DNA from: Dendrophyllia cribrosa
Taxonomy: Eukaryota > Cnidaria > Anthozoa > Scleractinia > Dendrophylliidae
Reading direction: 5' to 3'
Assembly (NCBI GenBank): GCA_024195265.1
Contig: JAJLRJ010000006.1
Coordinates: 29,566,564 to 29,630,563, forward strand
DNA length: 64,000 nt
The position numbers were made by a program, and so were the translations under genes. The notes below the pieces were generated by a model, which saw nothing but the letters and a program-made list of their open reading frames with translations, had not been told where the DNA came from and searched no databases. Positions 35,104 to 45,300 of this stretch are shown piece by piece. Numbering within the stretch: the first letter of the stretch is position 1; each line of letters starts with the position of its first letter.

Positions 35104-35143
35104 CTTGTGTCACGCACAGAAAGGAGGAAGTGCGTGACACAAG
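35104..35143. terminator. Perfect hairpin between the convergent Harbinger genes
   Basis: CTTGTGTCACGCAC (35104-35117) pairs perfectly with GTGCGTGACACAAG (35130-35143) across a 12-base purine-rich loop. It lies between the 3' ends of the transposase and Myb-like genes. A role in 3'-end formation or as an internal protein-binding site is a guess; the structure itself is plain. Confidence 0.4.
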
Positions 35144-35426
35144 TAATCTGAAGCATCTGAGAATCAGGCTAAAAAAAGTAAAGGATATAAATAATATCAA
35201 AACCAGTTTAGTTAGGCCCTCTCACCTAATGTTGCTGTTGTAGTTCCTTGTATGTATGTGATAAAAAAAACATACAACTTGCAATAATACTGTTAACATG
35301 TATGATATAATAAACTTTTAGATAACTCAATACTGACAACAAAGTCAGGTTTACTGTATCTATGTTCATGTTTGTGGTCAAATAATCCCATGTTCTGCAA
35401 CACAATAAAAAATTATGGAATCAAGG

Positions 35427-36400
35427 TTACTCTTTGTTCAATGATTTTTCAAAAACATTTAAAAATCGGCCCATGAGTGCCATGCGTTCATTGTGCATAT
35501 TTTCAAACTTTTTAATCTTTTCCTTTTCTTCCTCTTTCCTGTCTTGTGTAAATTCCTTAAAGAGCCCAACGAGGTCTTCTCTTTTCTTCCGCTCTGGTAA
35601 CTTCTTTTTCTTTGCTTTTGTAACCACAGGCTCCTCTGTGTCACTACCTGTGGAACTCAATGTGGAACTGGAATTTTCAACACTCTTGACTGCATCTTTG
35701 CTCCGTTTACCATCAATGTTGCTGCACAATGTTTTTGGAGCGATGGCATCATCTTTCGAAAATATTTCGTGAAGTTCGTCATAGAAGTTGCATTTCTTTC
35801 GGTCATTTCCGCTGACTTTGTTGTGATCAACACAAGCAACATAACTTCTCTTCAGATTTTTCAATTTCGTCTCACACGCCTTGGCATTAAAGAACACTCC
35901 GTTCTTCTTTAACTCTTCGCTGATTTCTTCCCACAGGGACTTGTTCTTTTTGTTTATATCTTTAAATCGTTCTCTGCGTTCGACATAGCAGGAAATTAAC
36001 AACAGCACATCAGCTCTAGACCAGCGTACAAGAGCTCTCGATTCGCCTTCGGTACCTTCACTCGACTGACTGAACGTGGCTGCAGCTGTTTCCAAAGAAG
36101 AAAAACTTGGACCAGGCTGAGGTGATACTGATCTGACTGTTTCATGGCTGAACTGTGATGCCTGCGGTGGTGGAAACATGAACTGAGGAAGATAAGGTTG
36201 AATGCCCGGTTGAACGTGGCTTTCGTTCCACTGATATTCTGGATATTCACCTGCAGATAAACTGTGCGTCCAATATTGTCCTGTAGATAGAAATAAAAGA
36301 TGCCAAGACGCATCAAACATCCGGAAAATTTATAAAAATACGTACAGGACGGAAAATTTCGGTGAAACTACACAAAAAACTCACCTTGTTTATTCGCCAT
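35427..36400 (-). CDS. Myb/SANT-like (trihelix/MADF-type) Harbinger accessory protein
   Basis: Two exons on the minus strand: 36385-36400 (ATG plus 13 bases) and 35427-36280. The donor AAG/GTGAGT and acceptor CTATCTACAG fit, and the phases match, giving 289 codons. The N-terminus is Pro/Gln-rich. The DNA-binding domain spans about residues 88-182 with the tryptophan pattern VRWSRADVLLLISCYVERR, KSLWEEISEEL and KLKNLKRSYVACVDH. Two basic clusters (KKKKLPERKKRE region) and a helical C-terminus follow. In Harbinger systems this protein binds subterminal DNA and recruits the transposase. Without the 16-base first exon the ORF would lack its proper start. Confidence 0.88.
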
Positions 36401-36679
36401 GGCCGGCAGCAGCTAATATTTACAACAAAATGGCGGGAATGTGGCGGATTTTAAGAAGACGACCGCTTGCCAAACGTACTGCTTTTTGTATCCGTGCAAT
36501 AAAGAAACGCACGGATCATGAATCCTAAAAATCCGGATTTAGATTTGATCTAATGAATCCACTCGGAGTGTGGATTCTATAGATTCAAAATCCATTTTCG
36601 GATTTTATTAAAGAAACGCAAAATCCGTTTTTGGATTCAAGAATCCGGATTTGGATTTTTTTAAAGAAACGCACCCTTG

Positions 36680-37891
36680 TTTAGTGCCGGTTGTTAAGCC
36701 TTTTCACTCGTTCGAATTATCGTCAGTTTGCTCGACAGAACGAATTTCCCTTGTTTGTGTGTGAAGAAGCGCGACGGTTTGTCTAGACAAACAAAGTTGC
36801 ATATTTTACGCTTGAACAAATACCTGAAAAAGCGAGCCGTTCACGATGCTTTGTTTGGAAGGGAATTGTTGCAACGAAACACGTTAATTAAAATGAAGAT
36901 TCTGACGCTGACATTATTTTAGGAGTTTAAAACATGCGATATGTGCAAAATCTTTTTAAAATCAGTTTGTAATTTCAAGAATTTCACTTCAGGAAGATTT
37001 TGGTCACGTGCTAGGCAACGGGTTCTTGGTGTGGCAATAACACGTCTTTTCATTGGCTCTAATAGTTCCCGCCTTGCAATTGGCTCAAACCAAAGTCTAC
37101 ATTACATTACATTACCTTACACTTTTTCAGGCTCGATCGAGAATTTTTCTGCCTTAGCACTTCCTCGCGCGGCACTATTCTCTGCCGCCTCGCCAGCCTC
37201 GCATCTTCGCTCGGCTGGCTCGTTGGCAATAATAGCCCATGGGCAAGAGGGGGTCCACGGTCTCACTCGGGGGGACAAATTCTCATCGATATCACATGAA
37301 AGGTCATCGGATAGGGATTAGAAATCCATATGATAGAACTCACAAAAGAGTAGCTGTAAGGTATTATTTTACATACTTTTTTTGAAAAAATACCCTTCAG
37401 CATGGAAACAAGGCTGATTATTTTTCGATTGTTTTCAAAGGTTGTGGATGTTCTTTTACTGATTTCCAAAACCAATATGATGGACAAACTTATTTTCTTA
37501 AATAACTTACGGTTTGAAATATAAAAAGTTAAGTGAACAATGCAAAACGAAAAGGAAAACGATGACTTGGATTTCGAAATGCATATGGGTAAAATCCAAG
37601 ATGGCTTTGCCTCTGCATGGTAAGTGCATTCGAGTTCTTGCTAAATTCTCGCGATTTAAAGCATTTAAACGAACAAAATTGGCTTAATAACCTAATTGAA
37701 TGACTACTTATGTGTCAATAGTGCCAACTTAGGCTTCTTATGGAGAATAATTAGAATTTTTGACCGATTTTCGGCAAATGTACTTAGCGAGATTTTAGAG
37801 CTTCCATAAAATTAGCAGGGCACCGGCAGTCCAGGCTAAATTTTATGGCCAAACGTGCAAAGGAAGAATTATTTGACTTAGTATTCTCTAA
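36680..37891. other. Mostly non-coding; possible first exon at 37540
   Basis: 37090-37290 contains GC-rich, repeat-like sequence ending TCTCACTCGGGGGGACAAA at about 37260. An ATG at 37540 opens 27 codons rich in acidic residues up to GCATG/GTAAGT at about 37619, which looks like a short first exon. Its phase does not fit the next open frame at 38216, so I do not join them. Confidence 0.3.
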
Positions 37892-38077
37892 TAGGCCATT
37901 TGCACGATGACGTCATTTGACTACTACTACCAGAATCCTTCAGTTTTTTGTTTTGTAGTGCAAATTAGGGCTATTGTTATTTAAACCGCACTGGGATTAC
38001 AAAATTTAAATAAGAATGGAAAAACGAAATGAATTCTGGTAGTAGTAGTCAAATGACGTCATCGTGCAAATGGCCTA
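37892..38077. mobile_element. 186-bp MITE with about 45-bp near-perfect TIR (TA-flanked)
   Basis: TAGGCCATTTGCACGATGAC begins the left end, and the reverse complement of the right end is the same for about 45 bases. Counting the terminal TA as duplication gives a TA-flanked element starting GGCC, as in Tc1/mariner-type MITEs. Each arm contains the palindrome TGACGTCA. No coding capacity. Confidence 0.8.
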
Positions 38078-38190
38078 TTATCTCTAATGTATTTTCTAAA
38101 TAAAACAATGGTTAATAGAGAGCCTACTGGAGAAAATCATCCCGGGGCATTATTATGATCTTTCTGGTTAACTACTGACATTTTGATATT

Positions 38191-41100
38191 TTGATTTCAT
38201 TTAAAAAACTAACAGATCGACCAAAGCGCCCTCGTTGCGAACCGTGTATTATTCATATGTCTGACGATGATAGTAATCTTATCACCCCACGAGATATTAA
38301 CTCTTGGAACACGTTATTGAAAGTTGCAGAAATTCGGAACTATATGCCAGTGCTAAAGGAAGCAAAAACGGTTAAAGAGGGTGGTATCCCTGTATCAGTT
38401 ATGTATCACAGGAAATGTCGTACTCTTTTTACGATGAAGCAAGAGCTTGACAAACTCTCTCGTGCTAAATGTGATGCAGAAAATGCAGAAAATGATGCAG
38501 TGTCAGTTCAAGAAAGAATTAAGCGCCAAGCTCCAAGCACTAGCAGAACTTACGACCAGATATGTATTTTCTGTGGAAGAGTATCCAAATACAAAAAAGC
38601 CTCAAAAAGCCGAGAACCCTTGATTAAATGCTGTGACTTGCGTGCTGACGACTCCATCAGAACGAGCGCTGTCGCTAAGGGAGACAATAGGATGATTGGT
38701 ATTGTATCTCGAGAAATAGTAGCTGCCGAAGCATGTTATCACAGGTCTTGCTATCGTCATTACACTCCACCAGACAAAGAGAGCAGCACTAGAAGTGGAG
38801 AGAGCAAAGGGAGCGATTCTATTGATGATAGCTATGGATACATTGAGTCCCGAGGATACGAGAGACTTTTCGAGTACATTAGATCAGACTTACTAGAGAA
38901 ACCAAGATTAATTACCCTTGTCGAGTTGAAGGAGGTACTTCTCATCTTCATGCGCTCGATGGGTGACACTCACTTAAGTGAATCGACTAAGAAGAACCTC
39001 CGGCGAAAGCTGGTGGTCGAGTTTGGGGATCTGTTAGACTATGAGGATATAACGGCAAGCTCTTTGTTATTCCGAATAACCTCTCGAAACTCAGTTTGGC
39101 AAGAGAAGTGGCACAACTTTCTCGTGAGCTACAAAGCAAGAATGAGCCGTTTGAAATGAAAGAAATCCAGAAAGCGGGTCTATCTGTTCGAGAAGCAGTT
39201 CGTTCAGTTGAGACAGACTATTCATGGCCTCCAGATCCGTCGCAGCTTTGCGAGAGTGCAGTCAATATACCGAACGAGCTAAGAGCCTTTCTCTTTACCC
39301 TGCTCACAGGAAAAACAAGCACTGATCCAGTGGAATGCTCAGAACGGGTGCATCGCCTCATCAACTCATTTGGGCAAGATATCATATATGGTGTGAGTGG
39401 GGGTCGACAAAAGCCACCCAAACAAGTCCTGCTTCCGTATGCTGTAAAAACGTTGACAAACAATGCGCAACTTGTTCAGCTGCTGAACAGATGCGGACAT
39501 GGCATTGCATATTCCCAAATCGAAGAAATGAACACTGCCTTCTGTCTACAAAAAATGGCCACCACCCCTGAAAATGACATCCCCCTCCCTGAAAATATCC
39601 AGCCATTTATCAGCACGACACTGGCATGGGACAATATTGACAGATTCGAGGAAACCTTGTCTGGAGCCGGAACATCCCATCGTGTCAATGGAATCGCCGT
39701 GCAGGCTAGGCACTTCGGCCCAAATCTTCCTCCGAGACCGAGGGTAGAGTTAATCAAGACCCGGAAAAGAAGCATTGATTCTTTGGTACGCACGGAGATG
39801 CCTCCATATAATGCCGGAGAGCGCTGTGGTCCTCGCCCAAGGCCGTATGTAGAAGTGACACACGCGCAGGCAATGGAAAACGCAAGAAGGAAGAATTTGA
39901 TCTGGGTGCTGGTTCGCCTCCATGGACGAGTGAAGCAAAAAGCAAGTGGTTGGACAGGCTTTAATATTGCTGTCCGGGATGTAGTTGATGTAACGCAAGA
40001 CAACATTGGATACCTGCTACAGATCTGTCAACTGTCCAGGAAGTCCTGGTGCAGTCTCTTAACATCAAGAATACCCTCAAGTTAAACAGTACAGTTCTCG
40101 TCTTCGATCAGGCTTTATATGCTAAGGCGACGGCAATACAATGGAAGCAGAGGGAGAAATTCAAGAATCTGGTCTTAAGGATGGGAGTATTCCACACGGC
40201 TTGTTTTTTTTTTCTTTTTTTTTTTTTCTTTTTTTTAGTTTTATTATTTTCTACAAGACAGTTACTAAAAAAAAAAAATAATAATAATAATTCCACACGG
40301 CTTGTACTCTGCTGGCTGTTATTGGGAAACGATTCCAAGATGCTGGATTAAGGGACCTCGCTGTCGAATCGGGTGTGGTGGCAGAGGGTTCTGTCTCAGG
40401 CGTGATGGATGGTCGCAGATATAACAGAGGTGTCCGATTCCACAAGCTGACATACGAGGCTTTGATGAGACTTGTATGGAAAGGATTCATGCCATGGGTA
40501 GAGGAGAGGCACAAGGATTCCAAGGATACTGTGAACACGTGTTAAACGACCTTAAGGTGTTACAAGAAGATGCCTGCGGAAGCGAATTTGAGAAGCAGAT
40601 GGCTAGTCCTCTATTTGCGCAGTTCGAGAAGCTTTTCGTCCTGTACATGAAGTTTTTACGAGTGAACAATAGAAAGCTATCTGAATTCTGGGTTTCATAC
40701 TTGGATATGGTTGAGGTCCTTCTGGGACTCTTGCGTGCATCCAAAGAGGGTAACTGGGAACTTCATCTATCATCGATAAGGAAAATGCTACCGTGGTGCT
40801 TCGCGTATGATCACATCATTATGCAAGGTATCTATCTTCCTACCTGCAGGAAATGTCAAACCTTGAAGAAAACCATCCAGATGTAGTATCATACTTTCAA
40901 TCTGGGGGATTCTCTGTACAAATTGGAGATGACAACCCATTTGGCAGAATACCGGTTGACCAGACCTGTGAAGAAACGGTGAACAAAGACACACAGACGC
41001 CCGGGGGAACAAAGGGCTTCAGTCTTAAGCCAGGAGCTGTCAGTAAATACTATCTGATCGCTGAGTATCGAAGCGTATTCATGCGGCAATTGAAAGACAT

Positions 41101-42049
41101 GCTCCATTTGAGTACCTCAAAGTCTGAACACACTGATCTCCAACCAAGTCGCATTAGCAAAGGATGAAGCCGACGTCAATTCACTAGTATCTATGTTGGA
41201 TGGAAGCTGGATCAACCCGTTTGAGGGCGCTCAGCAAGATCTAGTGTGTATATCGACTGGTAAACTCTCCACCCCCGAAATTGAAAAAGATGTGCTACAA
41301 GCAGAGGATCTGGGAAAGAAAGCTTTCAGAACATTCAGCAGGGAGAGACTTGAGTCAGATCCACCAAGAGTAAAAAGTTTAACGATCCAATGAAGAAAAT
41401 GAAGCTTAAAACATTTGCAGATCTTGCAAAGAAGTCGAAAGTCGGCAAAACAGCAGGAAAGGAAGTTATAATCAAGGCGGATCGCGCAATATTTGCCCAA
41501 ATGATAATCATCGCCGAGAACAGGAAGTTAAAGATAAGCGATGTTCTCTGTCACCCTCTTGGGCCATTACCTTGGGCCTTAGCTACAGCTGACGGATCAC
41601 TCAGGAAGAACAACAAGGCATCTCTCGCGAAAGAACTTTTGAAGAATATAACCCCGGCAGACAAGATTCCACAGCCCTACGCTCGAGTAATAGACGGGAT
41701 GGCAATGGTTCAGAAGATAGGAGGCGATCAAAAGACATTTGCAGAGGTTGCAGATACCCTCATGTCTATAGTCTTGAATGAGGGAACTAACAGTGAGCGT
41801 ATCGACGTGGTTTTTGATGTGTACAGAGAGAACTCAATCAATAATGCCAAGAAAAAGAAGAGAGGTTCCGAGAGTGGACACAAATTTAGAAGTATCATGT
41901 CAGCCCATAAGATCCGCCAATGGCGCAAATTCCTGCTCAGTCCGACAAATAAATCACAGCTGATAAGATTCATCTCCGAAGAGTGGCAAAAGGAACGATA
42001 CAAAGAGAAGCTAGCGGGGAAGACAATATTTTATAACTATATTATGTGA
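38191..42049 (+). pseudogene. Large TE-type multicopy gene, broken by at least six frameshifts
   Basis: Recognisable protein runs in successive frames: 38216-39050 with Cys/His-rich parts (QICIFCGRVSKYKKASKSRE; ACYHRSCYRHYTPPD); 39050-40015 (LINSFGQDIIYGVSGGRQKP; LAWDNIDRFEETLSGAGTSH; GWTGFNIAVRD); 40020-40200 (LVFDQALYAKATAIQW); 40306-40510; 40500-40830 (FWVSYLDMVEVLLGLLRASK); 40853-41150 (FGRIPVDQTCEETVNKDTQT); 41193-41390; 41390-42049. Breaks lie near 39050, 40017, 40510, 40830, 41150 and 41385, plus an 85-bp insertion. I know this as a long multicopy protein of fish and cnidarians with unknown biochemical role, probably transposon-borne. The usual C-terminal part is absent before the Academ-like insertion. 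Confidence 0.7.
40205..40289. mobile_element. 85-bp retro-inserted fragment with 16-bp target duplication
   Basis: Starts with a T-run and ends with an A-run followed by AAT repeats, with a short unique middle (about 40238-40268). Perfect 16-bp copies of ATTCCACACGGCTTGT flank it (40189-40204, 40290-40305). Long duplication plus homopolymer ends indicate target-primed reverse transcription. Removing it restores the reading frame locally. Confidence 0.8.
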
Positions 42050-42110
42050 ACAATTTTTGATTCTTTCAATGCTTTTTCTTATAGAAATGCGAGCATCCCC
42101 AAATCCAAGA

Positions 42111-42183
42111 TAGCCTCCTTCGCAGACGTCTTATGGCTCGTCACGCAATCGTTTCCTCCCCACCGACGTCTGCTGAAACGAGC
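42111..42183 (+). repeat. Left terminal inverted repeat of the Academ-type element
   Basis: Identical over 73 bases to the reverse complement of 52431-52503; divergence starts at base 74. Within it GCAGACGTC (42122-42130) and GACGTCTGC (42165-42173) form an internal inverted pair, a likely recognition site for a dimeric protein. Confidence 0.95.
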
Positions 42184-42396
42184 GCTGGAATCCTTTCCCT
42201 TTGTTCGTTAAGATCAGCTGGATATCACGTGGAGATTATGAATGAGCCAATCGGGACTAAGCCATTGTTTAATTAAAAGCCTATCACAAGATGCGTTAGA
42301 ATGGGTTCCCTCGGGGCGACAAATTTTCCCGCGAGTTTATTATCCGGCGAAAGTTTATTCATGTATGGAAAGTGATTCCAAATCCTTGCTTCATGT

Positions 42397-45300
42397 ATGG
42401 GCGAAACTCCCAAAAAAGTCGTCGGAGACAACTGTTTTCTATGTAGTAGTGCTTTAATACCCACTGCTAGAATACGAGTGTTCGGCAGAAGTTCGGTGAA
42501 CATCTCAAGCCTGATTGAGAGCGCCGTGGAAATAGATTTAAGTGTGTTTTCGGCGAGCGATCCTTTCGTCTGTACCAAGTGTTATAAGCGGTTGCTTCGA
42601 TTTGAAAAGGTTAAAACAAACCTTCGAACAGTTCAAGAGGAGATAAAAAAAGACTACAAGAAGGGAATACCAAGGACCAAGCGACTACGCCGAGATTCTG
42701 CAGAAACGGACGTGGATATTATCGCACCGATCGAAAGTTCAGTGCAACAACGCTGTGCTGCGGCAAAGTCATTGAAATTTGGCTTGGACCCTACCACTTC
42801 TACTTCTTCTGGCTTTATTATAAAGCCCCTGGAAAATGATGGCGAAAGGTCTGCATTATCTGAAGGTTGCGGAGGTCAGTCAGGTCAGACAGGGAGTATC
42901 TCGTTAAGCCCTCATGAAATTCCTCAAACACCGTTGAACGAAGGTTTGTTTATCTCACCTCCGCTGCCTTCGCTTCATTTAACATCCACTCCGATTACAG
43001 CTAACTTACCTTCCACGTCAGTGACAGAGCCGTATAAAAGTACAGCAGTAAAAATATCAATCCACTACCCAAGCAAAACTGCCAACAAATGCTTACCTTC
43101 TGAATATGAAGCTATTGGTAAAGCCCTTGTATACGGGCCACCACAAAGAATTGCAAAGGCTGTTGTGAAGTGCAAACTTTTGACCAAGCACGTGGTTCAG
43201 AGTGTTCTTCGACTGGTGTCAAGTGAAGTTTGTGGTCTGTGCTCCAGGTCAAACCCGTCCTTACTGAGAAAGTGCGACAAGGACAGCCTAGTGAATTTCA
43301 ATTTTCAATCGGTTTGCGAGGAGTGGAAGAATAGAGCTCCGATCTTCTATTCGTTTTTGATGACCTGCAGCATTGTGAAGTTATCAAGAGAAGAACTGTG
43401 GTTACCGAGTGTGGCAATTGCAGGATCTGTGTTGCTAAAGCAGAGAAATTCGCAAATGAATGCCTGTGCCAGTGTGCTTGGAGTCCTCGTTAAAACGGGA
43501 TCAATGGAGGTAGGAATTTCTATTTTGAAGTTCAAATCTATTTTTAGCTCCGTGAGCTGAAGCAAGTATAATTTTTGTTTCTCAATTAATATAAGACCAA
43601 AACATTTCTATTATATTATTGATATTTTACATTAGATCGAAATAATAATTTATTGAGAGTGGACATAGTTTGTCTATATATTAAAAAAGCTTGCTCTATT
43701 GATTTTCCAAAATTAACTGAAAAGTAATTTTATACAATTTTGCAAAAAAAAAAAATGTTATGGGTAGACATGTTATGGGTACGTTCCTTTGGGAATGGAT
43801 CAATGACTCAAGATCCCACGGATCAGTGATCCAAGGTCACTCAGATCATGGTGTACCAAAGGAACCGACAAATCCAAAACCAGCTAGAGTCATGTAGAGT
43901 GGATTCGTCAGTTCCTTTGGTGCACCATGATCCCAGTGATCTTGGATCACTCAGATCACTGATCCGTTCCCAAAGAAACGCACGCATGATCTGAGTGATC
44001 TTGGAGTGCATTCCTTTGGGATGATCCGGATCAGGATCAGAGATCCGAGATCACTCGGATCGTGGTGCATCAAAGGAACCGACAAATCCTTTTCTATAGT
44101 GGATTTGTCGGTTCCTTTGATGCACCATGATCCAAGTGATCTTGGATCACTGATCCTGATCCGGATCATCCCAAAGGAACGCACCCTTGGATCACTGATC
44201 CGTGGGATCTTGGATCACTAATCTGTTCCCAAAGGAACGCACCCTATATGTGTTGTGGAGAGATTGCGTGACAAGACAAAAGAATAGAGCACTTTAGATT
44301 GGAGTACCAGTACAGGATTGAGTATGATTACGACTTTCTAATATTATAATTCAAAAAATTAGAAAAAAGCCTGCCAGCAGCAGCTGTTTGGGTATTTTAG
44401 TTCCCAGTATATATAAGCAACCAATAATTATAAATTGAAAGCCTACATTGAATTGATTGGTTTCCAAGCTGTTTTATAGTAAGCAATGTACATATATGGG
44501 GGTAAATAATATTTTCTCCATGTTACATGTCATAAACAATCTGTTAGTTCAGTGACCTTGGCCATGTTTATTTCAAGTATGTTTGAGGGGGGTGCTTAAT
44601 GGAGGGGTGGGAAGGGGTAGGCTAGTTAATTATTTTAGTGGATATTGTACGGACATACCATCTTACCCCAAACTTTCCTGTGGGAGGGGGGAATGGAGTG
44701 CGGGTGCGTGAAGGAGTGCCCAATTACATATACTCTTCCCTGGATTTACACAAGATTAAAAATTGAGAGAAGATTACTGTGCAGTAATTATTAATGTCAG
44801 TATATTTTCACTGTTACTAACTGAAATAAAAGGTCATTCTGACCAAGAAACATAATTATATATTTGTTTGTTTAAGGGAACGCTTGACCGATTGTCCAAG
44901 CTCAAGATAACCTGTTCCAATAGATGTGTGTTGACGAAACTTGATGTATTGGGCGAAGGCTTTGATCGGCCACTTCAAGCTGCTAAAGAGAAGATATCAA
45001 GTGAAAACTTGAAGACCAAAGAACTACAGGAGAGAGCAAGTGCTGCTTACCATGTTTGTTCTACTGGCACATGTGCAGAGGAATGTCAGTCTCGCGATCT
45101 TGCACTGAAGGCAAATGAATCCTTGAAGGAACATCAGAGGAACTGTCATCCTGGATTTACTATTGCATTTGACAACATTGACTTTGAAATTCAGAGGAAA
45201 AACATGACAATGGGAAAGCAAAATAGGGACATCCATTGGGTCAACCATCAGATGTTTTTAAACAGGATTTCAGGGAATTTATTGCCAAATCAAGCTCCAC

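Larger units (their letters stand above)
33518..36676. mobile_element. Complete PIF/Harbinger DNA transposon (3,159 bp)
   Basis: Terminal inverted repeats start GGGTGCGTTTCTTTAAAAAA (33518 onward) and match the reverse complement of the right end for 26 bases perfectly and imperfectly beyond. The 3-bp duplication TTG flanks it (33515-33517, 36677-36679). Sub-terminal AAATCC/GGATTT motifs recur. It carries the two genes expected of this superfamily, a DDE transposase (+) and a Myb/SANT-like protein (-), in convergent orientation. Both look intact, so the copy could be autonomous. Confidence 0.92.

Noticed and set aside
36941..37321. 126-codon frame with Ala/Ser-rich text
   Set aside because: Overlaps GC-rich repeat-like sequence with no domain or splice support.
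40049..40351. Open frame with a Phe-rich stretch resembling a membrane segment
   Set aside because: The Phe run is the translation of the T-run in the 85-bp retro-insert.
43951..44221. Pair of mirror-image open frames (IRIRDPRSLGSWCIKGTDKS type) on both strands
   Set aside because: A direct result of the palindromic MITE; both strands read the same text.
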